Shown: positions 1-11,200 of the stretch, one piece after another | Layout: the number at the start of each line of letters is the position of its first letter | Numbering within the stretch: position 1 is the stretch's first letter | DNA from: Lycocorax pyrrhopterus obiensis | Taxonomy: Eukaryota; Chordata; Aves; Passeriformes; Paradisaeidae | Direction of reading: 5' to 3' | Assembly (NCBI GenBank): GCA_014706295.1 | Contig: JACSVZ010000011.1 | Location: 1,944,663 to 2,008,662 of the forward strand | Length of the DNA: 64,000 bases | Notes under the pieces: generated by a model | The model's database searches: none | What the model saw: the letters and a program-made list of their open reading frames with translations, nothing else | Told to the model about the DNA's origin: nothing | Made by a program: the position numbers and the translations under genes

Positions 1-2030
1 ACCATTAAGATTGAAAATAGCTGCTGACGGGAGCTTTCTCCTGTATGGCAGAATTTCGGAATTGCAGTCAGGGGTGCGATAGCCTTTCATTAACATCAGC
101 ACCCAGGATAATGGTACAAGTAAAACTGTTGTACTTTATTGCATTCTCGCTGTCATTTAATTGCTTGATAATAGGTTTTCATAACAATAGAGGCCCATGG
201 AAAGTTGGCTGGAGTAATCCCCACTGGTGAATTAACTGCAGCAAAGTTGCCGTTAACAAAGCGAGTTGTTTGGGGAGGTCATTCCGAACAGATGGCCATT
301 ATTTAGGGAAAACAGCTCTGGAGCTGGGTCTCATGAGGGAAGCTAAAGTTCCCATATTTAATATGAACTATATGAAAATGTGCAAAAGGGTTCCCAGGGC
401 CAGGCAGACGAAAAAAGGGCTGTGCTGGAAGCTTCACAGAGGTGCTGTTGTGAACAGTAAGTGCTGAGACGAGCAACGTGGTGCTCTGCTTTGTTTTTAA
501 TGTGGTCAGAGATATGCTCTTCTCTTGATGACCTTAACCACGAGCAATCTGCTTTTGTCTCATTGCATGAGCTCATTCTGCATCGATTCAAAACTCAGAC
601 TACCACCTTGGCATATGAATATTAATCACGATTAATAAAACATCATGCTTACATGCAAATGGGTGCTTACATATGCAGACATGGGGGTTCAAACATGGTG
701 ATGCAAATGTTGAAATGCTGGTGTTTGTTACATTTGATGTTCACGAACTCCAGTGGGATTTTCTTCTCATGAAAGAGCTCATGTCTCATTTGATCACTCT
801 GGGATGTGGTTTGAAGAAAATTAATTAGCTGGAGTGGAGTGGACTATTAATTTTATTTTCACGAGTATCAGACAATCTGTTTTGTAATTCAGTTGCAATT
901 TCCAGTGTGAGGATGGGTACACAAGAGGACAGTGAGTGTAACTGTCATGGTTTTGTTACTGGAAGGTGAGGCCGAGATAAAATAAGTCTGTTTTCCAGGG
1001 AGATTTCTCATACAAATTGAAGTTGTATCTGCCAGTCAAATCTATTTTCCATTTGTGACTCTCAGCTTTCTCTTATAAATTTCAATGAGTAACAAAAAAA
1101 GTCAAAGGCCTGGAAAAGACCATATTGAGCAACAAACTGTTTTTGAAGAGCCCTTTTCCCTCCCTTGCATAAATGGGAAATAAATATAATCCCAGCTTCC
1201 TAAAGCATTCTAAGATTGCCAGATACCCAATTTTCCTCCCATAAGAGGCATCTTAACCCCTCAGAGAAGGGGTGTTTTGCTTTTTGGGATTCTCAGACTC
1301 TTTTCATCTTGATATAAGGAGTTTTTGTGTCTAGTGCAGTTGAGTCTATTACCTCAGAGAGGACTTGCTCAGCAAGCTGGGATGGGGGGCGGGTGTCCAG
1401 CAGTGTTCCTGGCCTGCCTGTACCCCGGGGGCTGTGTTTTAGAAGGCTGAGTGTACTGCTGAAATGACTTTAATGGAAAGGTTTTTCCATTTAATATAAA
1501 TCAAGTCCTGGAACTTGCATGGTCAAACCACACGTGCCTCAGGTCCTGGGGCTCTCCTGGGTCTGGAAAGGCCAAAGGTTGTCTGGGGCTGCTTGGGCTG
1601 CAGATGACGTCCACGGGAAGTGGAGCTGCAGCCCTGGCTGTGCCCTGGGCACTGCACAGCTTTTCCTCCTGGGCTGAGGGTTCAGCTCTCTCTGGGCAGC
1701 CAGAGAGGTGTACCAGGCACAGAACTGGGGCTGAGGGCGCTTTCTGGGGCAGATGCAGGCTGCACTGCTCAGTTTGGGCGCTCCCAGGTCTGCAGGCAGC
1801 ACGAGGGACGGCCGATGGCCACAGAGGCAAATCCTCTTTAAGGAAAGTGGTGCTGTGATTTCCAGAGACCTTTCCCTTCAGGCACATTCAGCTGCTCCCA
1901 ATTCCACCCTCGTAAAACAGCAGTGTAGATATGGCCAAGACCTCTGCTATGGGACACTTCATGTTTTAGGTGGAGTGGAACAGTGCAGGTTCAGTGCCTG
2001 ATTATAAGGATCTGAGTAGCAACAACTGAA
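1..2030. other. Unique noncoding DNA with clustered developmental-type motifs
   Basis: No recognisable gene. The stretch carries short words typical of developmental enhancers: AACAATAG (SOX-like) near 183-190, TTAACAAAG (LEF/TCF-like when reversed) near 253, paired ATTAAT sites at 621-636, two perfect ATGCAAAT octamers at 653-660 and 701-708, and TTAATTAG at 821-828. Open frames of 120-130 codons around 1501-1887 overlap each other on both strands and look like chance. Whether this DNA is conserved cannot be judged from the window alone. Confidence 0.5.
600..870. promoter_or_regulatory. Candidate enhancer: homeodomain and octamer cluster
   Basis: Seen: an inverted pair of ATTAAT cores (ATTAATCACGATTAAT, 621-636), POU octamers ATGCAAAT at 653-660 and 701-708 on the same strand 48 bp apart, TTAATTAG at 821-828 and a further ATTAAT near 846. 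Known: the octamer is bound by POU proteins and TAATTA words by LIM and paired-type homeodomains. Inferred: a possible neural or developmental enhancer. Such short words also occur by chance in AT-rich DNA, so this remains tentative. Confidence 0.25.
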
Positions 2031-2049
2031 ATCAGAGAATCATAGAATG
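2031..2049 (-). mobile_element. Possible CR1 tail stub
   Basis: The plus strand reads GAGAATCATAGAATG, the reverse complement of the short repeat that ends CR1 LINEs, and it runs directly into a G/T-rich tract. Only about 18 bp is present with no CR1 body. It could be a disrupted CR1 end or a chance match. Confidence 0.3.
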
Positions 2050-2171
2050 TTGGGGGTTTTTTTGTTTGTTTTGGTTCGTTTTGGGTTTTTTTTGTTTTCT
2101 TTTTGGGGGGGCAGTTTTTTGTTGTTTTGGGGTGGGTTTTTTGGTATTTCTTTTGGTTTGGTTTTTTTGTG
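2050..2171. repeat. G/T-rich low-complexity tract
   Basis: About 120 bp on the plus strand is made almost only of T runs and short G runs (several of 4 to 7 Gs), so the minus strand is C/A-rich. Low complexity explains the overlapping open frames here: phenylalanine/glycine-rich on plus, and lysine/proline/threonine-rich on minus (1991-2308). The G runs could support G-quadruplex-like structure. It starts directly after a CR1-tail-like word. Confidence 0.85.
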
Positions 2172-3107
2172 TTACTCATGGGCTGTATCTCTATTTGAGA
2201 GGAAACTACACAACTGCCCCAAGAGCATCCTCTCTGCTCGGCTGCTAACGAGCTGATGGAGTGATGATGGTCCTCCACAGAGAAGCTGCAGTGTGCCAGC
2301 CCTTTCAAGCACAGAGCAGGGCAGCTTGGGAAAAATCAGCGTAATCACCACACTAAACACAAGGGAAGTTGGTAACTTGCTGCATGTGCTCTGGAACAAA
2401 TGACAAGTCTGTCACTGGTGAGCCGTTGTGGTCACTGCTTTGGGGATTATGAAATGCCTGCAGTTTGTTCATCTCTTGGAAAAACATCTAAGTTGTTCAC
2501 ATGTAAAGCAAATTTTTTGTTTACTTTTTTCTAATGCTACCATAAAAGTTTATCTATTGTAAATTAATTTGTTTTTAGTCTTGTACTACAGTATTCTTCT
2601 ATTAAATGCAATCAAACAATGCAGAATGTATTCAGAGAGCTAATCAGCTGCAGAAATGGCTCAGTGAGTGTTGAGGCTGGACCAGAGCTATCAAATGGAA
2701 GTCATGGAAGATAGGGATGCAAAACCCTATTAAATCACTTAATCCTTCAAGCCTCAAATGCAAGGCATTTTCTTGGAGAGAAGGACATGTCCAACTGAGA
2801 AGAATTATCACAGCAATGAGGACATTTTTGGTGTTTATTTTGTTGCACTGATGCATTAGTGATACTGGGGCAGTGCAACAGCAGAGTGTCACTTGCTTTT
2901 GTACAGGCAGGGCTGGGTAACCCTGGTAGTCAGGGCTGTGCTGCTGCGGTGTCCTTATTCTGGGTAGGTTGTGTGGTGGGAAAATGAGCCATGGGATGTC
3001 TGGGGATGCCAACCCTCAGCTGTGGCTAAAGCAGCTGGGTGTGGGGACTCCAGAATCCACTGAAAGTGTTGGAGAGAAGCTTAGAGGGCGCTGGGTCAGA
3101 CTTGAGA
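2172..3107. other. Unique noncoding stretch, nothing recognised
   Basis: Mixed-composition DNA between the G/T tract and the first clear CR1. A minus-strand open frame of 122 codons (2644-3012) has no recognisable domain and is within chance expectation. I see no RNA gene or promoter. Confidence 0.5.
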
Positions 3108-3328
3108 TCACAGAATTTCTTCACGGAATGGTTTGGGTGGGAAGGGACCTTAAAGCCCATCCAGTGCTACCCCTGCCATGGGCAGGGACACCTTCCACTG
3201 TCCCAGGCTGCTCCAAGCCCCAATGGCCAACCTGGCCTTGGGGACTGCCAGGGATCCAGGGGCAGCCACAGCTGCTCTGGGCACCCTGTGCCAGGGCCTG
3301 CCCACTCTCCCAGGCAACAATTCCCTCG
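3108..3328 (-). mobile_element. CR1 LINE 3' end, 5'-truncated
   Basis: The plus strand begins with ATCACAGAAT, then the motif GGTTTGGGTGGGAAGGGACC, which is the reverse complement of the CR1 3' terminus, so the element lies on the minus strand. About 150 bp matches the CR1 at 29.7 kb with five mismatches (about 97%), including the blocks CCATGGGCAGGGACACC and GGGATCCAGGGGCAGCC. The match stops abruptly at AACAATTCC near 3328, as expected of 5' truncation during target-primed reverse transcription. No reverse transcriptase remains. The open frames of 114-148 codons on both strands across it are not genes. Confidence 0.92.
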
Positions 3329-3568
3329 AAATAGAATTTATTCCTTCTATAAGAAGGGTGATCTGCTCTCACAGGAGGGGTTTGGTGGGCATGAAACTTT
3401 TCTCTTTGCTTGCATGGCAGGGCTTTCCAGCTGGATTCACAGCAGCTGCCTCTTGGAGCTGGGAACTTCTCAAAGAGGGAGCTGAGTCTTGCTTCAAATT
3501 GCCTGGATTTGGCTGGATTTGAAGTGAGCACATTTGTTTAGTTTTGTTCCCTGTTTGCAATCCAAACA

Positions 3569-3694
3569 CAGAATCATAGAATGTCCTGAGTTGGAAGTGG
3601 CCCCACCAGGACCATCCAGTCCAACTCCTGGTGCACAGGAGACCCCCACAGCCCCACCCTGTGCCTGCGAGTGCTGTCCAAACACAGCTCTAAG
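3569..3694 (-). mobile_element. Short, older CR1 3' fragment
   Basis: Starts with CAGAATCATAGAATGTCC and continues with TTGGAAGTGGCC, CCATCCAGTCCAACTCCTGG and GTGCTGTCCAAACACAGCT, a diverged CR1 3' untranslated region on the minus strand. It differs in sequence from the neighbour at 3.1 kb and resembles the subfamily at 7.9 kb. It lies only 240 bp from the preceding CR1, so the two are independent insertions or a rearranged pair. The distal boundary is approximate. Confidence 0.85.
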
Positions 3695-5238
3695 TCCTTC
3701 CCATGTCATGCAAACCTCCTCTGTGTTTGTGCACAAAGCAGTGTCTTTAATCAAGTTTTGCTCTAACGGTGGAGAATGTTATTAATAATACAGAAAAGCT
3801 ATTTCAAGTAATTAAAATGGGGGGAAAGTGTTATTTTACAATTATGCTGACAGCTTGTCTTTGATCTTGGCACCTTTGTCAAGGTGTGTTAGCAATGCAA
3901 ATGAATGCCCTCTCATTTATACCTTGGGGTGAAGCTATTGTTGTGTTTACTAAGCCAGAACTGCCCTGTGAAAGTAGAGTACTGTGTTAATTGTACTCCA
4001 GAATGGGATTGGTTGGCTTTTCTAACCTTTCTTCCCTCTTCTTGTCACTTCTGCATTACGAAGCTCAAGTGGAAAAGGAAGCATGTGGCAAAATGACAAC
4101 AATTTTTGCAAACATTTAGATAATTTGAAAGGTTAATAAAATACCAGTGCCCAGGGAGCTGGATTTGTCAGTTTGCAGTGGAGTACTGTAGGGATGGAAC
4201 GTTTGTAGGTGACTTGAAGAGAGCACAACACTCTTTCTGCCTTCCTTGCCCCCAGCTTTGCTCAGAGCAGTCCAATGTTTGTGACAACAGGATTTGGCCC
4301 TTGTGCACAGATGCTCAATATTCAGCTGTAGCTTAAAGCCCTCTGAAACGACAATTCCTGTTATTTTGCCATGCTGAAGGCAGTGTTTTCAGACCTGGAC
4401 ATCACGCCAAGGGTTGTATATGTGTTCCTGTACCTTCTGTTTGCCTTCCCTGCTCCTCTCTCCTGGAGTGCCTCCAGCTTGCTGCTGCAGGTGGTGGAGG
4501 CACGGGACCTTTAGGAACTTGGGGAGAATGGTAAAAGCTACTTCAGAGGCTGGGTGGAAATTCCAGCTCAGTCTGTGCTAGGGCTGCAGCTCCTTCACTG
4601 GCAACACCTGACCTTTGTGACTTGAAGCTGCCTGATATATTCAGCCTTGGCTGTAGATTGCATTAATCCTACATGACCCAGGGCTGGGAAGATGCTGACG
4701 TTTTTCGGGAATGGATGCAAGGTTCTGAAAGTTATGTTGGTTGTTTAGGGGTGGCATGAATATGTTACCCAGATCTGCATGTGTTAACTCCAAACATTTA
4801 GTTGTGATGCAGGGCTATTTTTGTAGGATCTTTTTTTTTAAAAAATGTAAATTTATGATTAAATAGTTGATAAGAAAGCAAATGATGCCCTGTCTGTTTT
4901 CCTTTTCCTCCTTTCAATTTCTTACAGTTAGTGGAAGGACTAGGAGGCAGCTCTGGAGTATTTTTTAAGAGCCATCATTCACGTCATGTCAGGGTTTCCA
5001 GGATGCTTTAAAATCTAAATTAAGCACTGTGGCAACACTGCCTGGAAATCACTTTGCTTACAAGTGAAAAGAAACAAAGCCTGTCCCATATGTGCTGTAC
5101 TCTGGGGGGAATTACCATTTGGGGTGGGTGGCTGGGTTTGAGACTGCTGAAAGCGTTCACCCACCTCTTGTGTGTGTTTGTGGGTGACCAGACGTGTGCA
5201 AGTGGGATTCCCAGCCCTCTGCCCCTGCTGCACAGGGC
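3695..5238. other. Unique noncoding stretch, nothing recognised
   Basis: About 1.5 kb between CR1 fragments and LTR copy 1. It holds a short T-then-A run near 4830-4845 and small chance frames. I saw no conserved-looking motif cluster, RNA gene or repeat. Confidence 0.5.
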
Positions 5239-5670
5239 TGATGCCTGAAGAGGCCTCCTAGACACAGAGACCAGACAGAATAAGGGAATAAAGGTCGGTA
5301 TTTGTTTGAAAGGCCTTCAAAGGTCCCCCTGGGGAGCCAGAGGCCAAGATGGACCCCAAGATGGATGACAGGCCACGAGTTCTTCACACTGTTATAGGTT
5401 TGGTTGATTTGCATATCAGGGTTAATTCTCCAATTAAAGCTTCAGTTTAATGATGTAATTCCCCCCAGCTTGCCCCTCTCAGAGGCTCTTTGGTTTGTAC
5501 TTTTTGGGCCTAGGACAGTCTGGGTGTCCTTGGAGAGCAGGCCTGGAGAGGCTTTGTTGTGTCTGCCTGGCACAGAGAGCAGAAATCAACAGGATACAAG
5601 AAACCTCAGAGTTACACACCAAGCAGTGCAGTATAATTGAAAAATATAAAAGTTAAAACCTAAGGCATCA
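5239..5670 (-). mobile_element. Solo LTR-like element, copy 1
   Basis: A 432-bp element bounded by the 7-bp inverted ends TGATGCC and GGCATCA, matching retroviral TG...CA termini. It is about 96% identical, apart from small gaps, to 30516-30966, which lies in the opposite orientation. Orientation is set by the TATA-like site of the other copy; here that site reads TATAACAG, one substitution from TATAAAAG. There is no internal retroviral sequence on either side, so it is a solo LTR. I see no clear target-site duplication (flanks GGGC and GTGT). The plus-strand frame 5404-5640 is antisense LTR, not a gene. Class (ERV1, K or L) cannot be set by eye. Confidence 0.8.
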
Positions 5671-7844
5671 GTGTCACCTGGACAAAATCCCCTCGGATGG
5701 GTGACAGAGTTCCTGGAGTGGGGCCAGCTGTGAGGACTTTGCAGGGCCACATGCGTTCTACCACTTGTACCCCACATGTGCCTGCCTTGCTGGCGTGGCC
5801 CTCCCAGGCGAGCTCTGCTCCCTGCTGAGACGTCACAAACAAAATCCTTCCCTCCTCAGCCTCCAGGTCGCAGCAGAATACCTGCTGTTGATCAGGTTAT
5901 TCCTTGACTCCCACCCCCAATATTTATCATCTTATTAATTCCCCTTCATAATATTAAAAATGTTAATTCCGTGTTTGCTAAGTCTCCCGTTTCCCAGCGA
6001 GAATAGCACCAAGCTGTTTAATCTTTCCACACAACCTGCTGCAGGTTTTTTAGAATTGTTATCATTTTGATTGCTCTGTAATGCACCTTCCAGAACAATT
6101 ATAAACTCTGTAAACTGAAGCTGTGACAAGCTGTTTGTGGGAGATTCGGGCCCTGCTGAGGAAGCCTTTGGATACTGGCCTTGGAATCTGTGCTTCCTAG
6201 CCAGCCTGTCTACCAAGGGTGGGTTTGTTTTGGGGACATGGGGTGAGGATCTTCCAGGGAAAAGCAGCTTGGGCAGGCTCCGAGCAGAGAGTGAGGAGTC
6301 TCCTCTGAAGGAGGACAGCTCTGATCGTGTAAAACAATAGAGCCCAGTGAAGGGCCCTGGGCAAACCCTTTGAAAATTAAAGTTAGACAGGAAAGGAGGG
6401 AAATTAAAATGGTCAGGGGCTGTTCCTGTGGGATGCAGCCATTTGGGTGGTGGGTTCTGTGGTGGGCTCCAGTGATCCCACAGGGGTGCACATGGACCTG
6501 CCTTCTCTCATGCTCTGTGGCAGCTGGGCTGCTCACAAAACCTTGAGTTGCTTTTGTAGGAATGTTAGTTTGCATCACCAGTGGCCACATTGTACGTGAT
6601 CAAATGGGAATTGTGAGGAAATAGCTGTCTTTCAAGTGCAGCTAGGGACTTTTTCCTTTAATTTGGGAGCTTGCAACATCTGAAAGAATTTCCTCAGTCT
6701 CTCCCATGTTCTTGTGTGTTGCCTAAGGTTTTCCCCACTTTAAAAAAAATGCATTTCTTCAATTGTTTGTCTGTTTAAAGGAAAATCTGCAGGTTGCTGC
6801 TACCACAGTTAGGATGTTTTATTGTTGAAAGGGTGCCTTGTTTTCCTATATAGACTCTGAGAGTGGGGTGGAATATCCCCATTTTTCTGGGAGGAGAAAT
6901 CCACTGAGTGAAGGATCAGATCCTCTCCCCCTCCCTGGCGCTGCCACCCTTCCCTTTCAAGGGTCTGGGGAGCTGTGTCCCAGGGACACGGGGACATGCA
7001 GGAATTCCTTAGGTTTGGGCTCCAAGTGTGAATTGCTCCAGCAAAGTAAAAGTGTAGAAAAAGTAAGTTGTGACTGCTGAACAAAGGAGTAACAAGAGGA
7101 TAAAAACAGGAGCTTGTTTCTGCCGCAGCAGCAGCGTTACGAGGGTGTCTGGCTCTGGGTGGGCTGGAGATGAATAGGTGTGTGGGTGACTCAGAAATCC
7201 ACATCAGACACCTCGTGTGCCATGAGTTAAAGCAGATACATTGCTACCCACAGGGGCTTATTTCAAGTGCCTTACATTTGGCACAGTGTGACTTTAGATT
7301 ACACGAGGAAATGCTAAGCATGGAGCTCTTATTGCTCCGCTCAGGCTTGGCAATTATGAAGAATAAAAAATTTACCAGAGCCTAAGCTCTTTGATAGTTA
7401 TAAACATGGGGAGAATTAAGGGACAGGAAAATTATAGCAACTCAGCTAAACCACTATAATTAAGGCTGAATTGCTTTTTATGTTACTGCATTCATAAGTA
7501 GAATGTTGAAATAAATAAAAAGTAAAAGCTTAAATACGGTTTCAGACTTAAATTTAGGTAGGACAAAGCCGTTTTTTCTATCAATATGTGTGTAACTTCC
7601 AGTTTCTGTCTTCCTCCTCCTGTTCTCACCGATGATGCCTTGCCCCCCGGATTCAAATACCTCCTGAGCTTCCTCCGCTGGGAAGACTGGGCTTGTCCTT
7701 GCCTGCAGGCACACTCAGTGCCTTCTACAAAAGGCTCCTAAATCACTTGTGTGGGTTTCAAATCCCCTGTGTTATTGCATCAGACACCCTCACATCCTTC
7801 GCATTCAGGTTGAAATGCAGCAGGTTGTAGATTTTTTGAAGCTA
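5671..7844. other. Unique noncoding stretch
   Basis: About 2.2 kb with no recognised gene or repeat. AT-rich parts (5930-6080, 7380-7560) alternate with mixed sequence. Open frames at 6210-6590 and 6809-7204 on the minus strand (126 and 131 codons) show no known domain and fit chance. Confidence 0.5.
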
Positions 7845-7904
7845 AGTTTGGGGTTTTTTTCCTTTGTGGGGTGTGTGGTTTGTTTGGTTTTAATTTTTAC
7901 TAAT

Positions 7905-8275
7905 ATCACAGAACCACAGAATAAGCTGAGCTGGAAAGGATCCCCAAGGATCATCCAGTGCAGCTCCTGTCCCTGCCCAGACACCCCACCAACCCCACCC
8001 TGGGCATCCCTGGCAGCGCTGTCCAAACGCTCCTGGAGCTCTGGCAGCCTCGGGGTCGTGCCCATTCCCTGGGGAGCCTGGGCAGTGCCCAGCACCCTCT
8101 GGGGGAAGAACCTTTTCCTGAGATCCATCCCAAACCTCCCCCTCCAGCCATTCCCTCCTTCCCTGAGCTCTGCCCTCAGCCTCTGTGCTGCGGCTGACCC
8201 GGCCCGGTGCCCTCAGCCGCTCCTCGGGTGGCCCCTGCAGGCCCTGCCCCGGCCCCCAGCCCTCCTCTGGAAGCT
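7905..8275 (-). mobile_element. CR1 LINE 3' fragment, older subfamily
   Basis: The plus strand opens with ATCACAGAACCACAGAATAA and continues through GGATCATCCAGTGCAGCTCC, GCTGTCCAAACGCTCCTGGA, CCCTGGGGAGCCTGGGCAGT and AAGAACCTTTTCCTGAGATC, all characteristic of the CR1 3' untranslated region in reverse complement. About 370 bp survive. The distal part is GC-rich with several CpGs. Directly before it lies a G/T-rich tract (about 7845-7895), echoing the arrangement at 2.03-2.17 kb. The 176-codon plus frame (7749-8279) and 107-codon minus frame are artefacts of this repeat. Confidence 0.92.
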
Positions 8276-11200
8276 CTAATGGCTCAATATTTTATATTGC
8301 AGTGACCAAACCTCACTGAGCATTCAAAGTGTTGTTTCACACTCAGCACAGACACGTGTGACTGCCTGTGCATCTGCATCAGCCCCCTGCTAATTACTTT
8401 CCAAGCCACGGTCACTTTCCACTGAAGCTGAGAGTAATGTAGAGCCTCCAGAATCACAGAGTTCCCCCAAGTTTGGTGCAAATCCTCAGCTCGAGGTGAA
8501 AGGCCTACATTAAAGCTCCTTCAGGGGGAAAATCCGGCAGAACTCAATCCGTGCTTGCTTTGGGAGGCAGCAGATGGATGAGTTATCAGCCAGGCAAACA
8601 AGGGACTCGGGAAGCAGCTGCAAGTATATTGAGAGGAGGTTAGGACATACAGGACATGGGGCTTGCTGTTGGTAAGCTTGTTTGGGTCAGCAGGTCTGAA
8701 ATGGGAATAAATTCCCATGTGTGCATTTCAAAGGCAGCTTAGAGAGAGCAGCTCTCTTCCTGATGAAAACCAGTCTGAAGCCTCTGAAAGTGATAAAATA
8801 TACAAGAAAACAAAATGGCCTTCGTGGAGAGAATTCTCAGGTGCTACCATGCCTGTGTAGGCAGCAGCAATCTAATCACAGCTATATTCTGCGTTTTTCT
8901 GACACAATAAACTCCATCAGTGGCACTGCTTGTGTGCCCCCCTGCCTCCCCCCTCCATTTCACAAACCAGTTCTTTTGGAAACCATAACGCTGACTTTAA
9001 AGGTCTTGCTCACATTAATTTGGGACTCCCCTTAAATTGTATCCTGAGTTATGAAATGACAAAGCTTGGAAGCAGCTCAGGGTGATATTCACGGTTAATC
9101 GGTTCCACGACGGAGGGAGCGAGGCCACCTTTGAGCGCTTCTGTAAGTCCCAACAAACTGAACATTGATCTCAGCATGTTCAAGAGAAGGGGGGAACCCT
9201 GATTTCCCCTTGAATGGAAGCAGCAGTGAACCTTTTTTCTCTATTTCTAAATTCCTTTTCATGTAAGCTTCGCTGTCTCTTTGTAACCATCTGCTGCAGT
9301 GCTCTGCACTCTGAGCTTGTCTCACATTTCAGATTTTTTTGTGTTTGTTTCTGTGGCAGTGGAGAAGACCTGGAGAATGAGCTCTGAAAGTTCGCAAGCA
9401 AAAGAGCAACTGAGGCAAAGGACATCCCAATTTAAGGGAATTTAAAATTTGTTCTGAAAAAACATAGCTGGTTAAAAAATCCTGAGCATTTCTAGTGTAG
9501 TTATCAGGCTGTTGTCTCCACCATCTTCAAGATCTTCCCGTAACCCTAAATGTACCTTCATGGTGTCCCTGGCTTGTTGGCAGCTGAAAGCGGATGTATG
9601 TCTCTAAACTCGGTCTTTTTAAGAATGATGAGCTGTTTTTGATTTATAACAGAGGATTGTTCTCTGAAATACATTTTGGTTATGCTGACAAGATGATTTT
9701 CCCAGAGATGAATGGCGTGTAACAGGAAGGTAAGCTGTAGTTCAAAGCTTGGTAAGTGGAAGATAATCTATATTTCCAAGGGGCAAGAACACGTTTAACC
9801 TAATTTCTCTGTAATGGATAGGCCAGAAGCTGGGTTGCAGGGTGTCTTTCCTTTGGATTTAGGGACAGCAGGAATAGGCTCAAACAGATTTTATTTGATA
9901 GGAGTAATAAATTAATGTATCTTCTAGAACTCTGAACAGGATGTTTTCATTCACTTTTTATATGTGGTAAGTTTTTGGCATCAAATCCTTTTTATAATTT
10001 TCATTTTAAGCAGTAGATAGTTAACATTTCTGTGTCATGTTTTCAGACTGGTCAGTCTGTTTCAGGGGTCCACAGCTGGAGTCATTGGGCATTTACCCAG
10101 CAGGGCTTTTGGACTTGTCCAGTGCCCACTGAAATGTGAGAAGGTGAAGACAGAGCCATTTTTAGATACCTTTGAGCTGTTAAAATGTTTCCTAACGCTG
10201 CCTCTGTATAATTATACATCTGCCAGGGTCTGGGGGTTCATAGAGCTAAAAGCAAAGCTTATGTTTGAAAATCAGAATGCTCATTTGGGAACCCCCAGCC
10301 AGTGCCAGACTTGGGGCTGCTGCTGCCCCCCAAGCCCTGACTGGAGTTTGGGGTGTGGGAAGGGGCTGCTGAGGCAGCTTTGGTGCTGTTGTCACCACGT
10401 TCAGTGTCTTTGGAGGAGCAGTAGGAGCGGGAAGTGCCCAGGGGGACCATCCTCAGGTCGTGCTGCTGCAGAGCCTTGGGCTGACACAGTCTGAACTCAG
10501 CCTGGGTGAGTGGCTTGGTTTGTTTTGTTAACAAATATAAACATAATGGTTGCTAAATGACCAACAGAAAGGAGGAACAAATGTTTCCAGGACCGTAAGT
10601 GAGGACTGGAAGCGATAGCAAATTTAAAACAAAACTCCACAAGCTGTAGATTATTACTAGAAGGTTCTACAAATATGATCTCTCTGCAGAGAAATTTCAG
10701 AAATCAGGAATGTTGTTTAACTTCTGGGATTTTGCTCTAAGAGAAACAAAGGCAGCACTTGAATGCCAGGGGTGCAAATTTCAAAATGTGAGTGCATGTC
10801 CCATACTCCTCACTGCTCCAGGTTTGAGACCTCCCAGATGATGAAAAGTTACTTGGGATGAGTTCCTTTATGATGCTGAGAATTTGGCCCAAACTCCTTG
10901 AGCAGTACAAGGCTGACACTTTACTTTCAAAGCAAATCAATTCAGGTTCTAATTTAGATCATGAACTGTTGTGCAGGTTTTTTTGTTTGTCCTATTTTTT
11001 TTAATGGATCTGTTTCTTCCATAGCTGGAACAAGTCCTGTAGGGTGTTTCTAAGAGCAGCCCACAAAGGCTCAGCTTGCTAAGATGCCTGCAGTGCTCTG
11101 GCCTGGACCAGTGCAGTAACTTGAGATCAGCAATGGGTGTAACTGTGTGGGAACCCCTCATTTTCCATGGGATTGAAGAGGTGTGCCATGTCAGGGAAGA

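Noticed and set aside
5404..5640. Two similar predicted peptides at 5404-5640 and 30597-30836 that look like a conserved gene family
   Set aside because: Both are antisense reads of the same LTR family; similarity reflects the repeat, not protein constraint.
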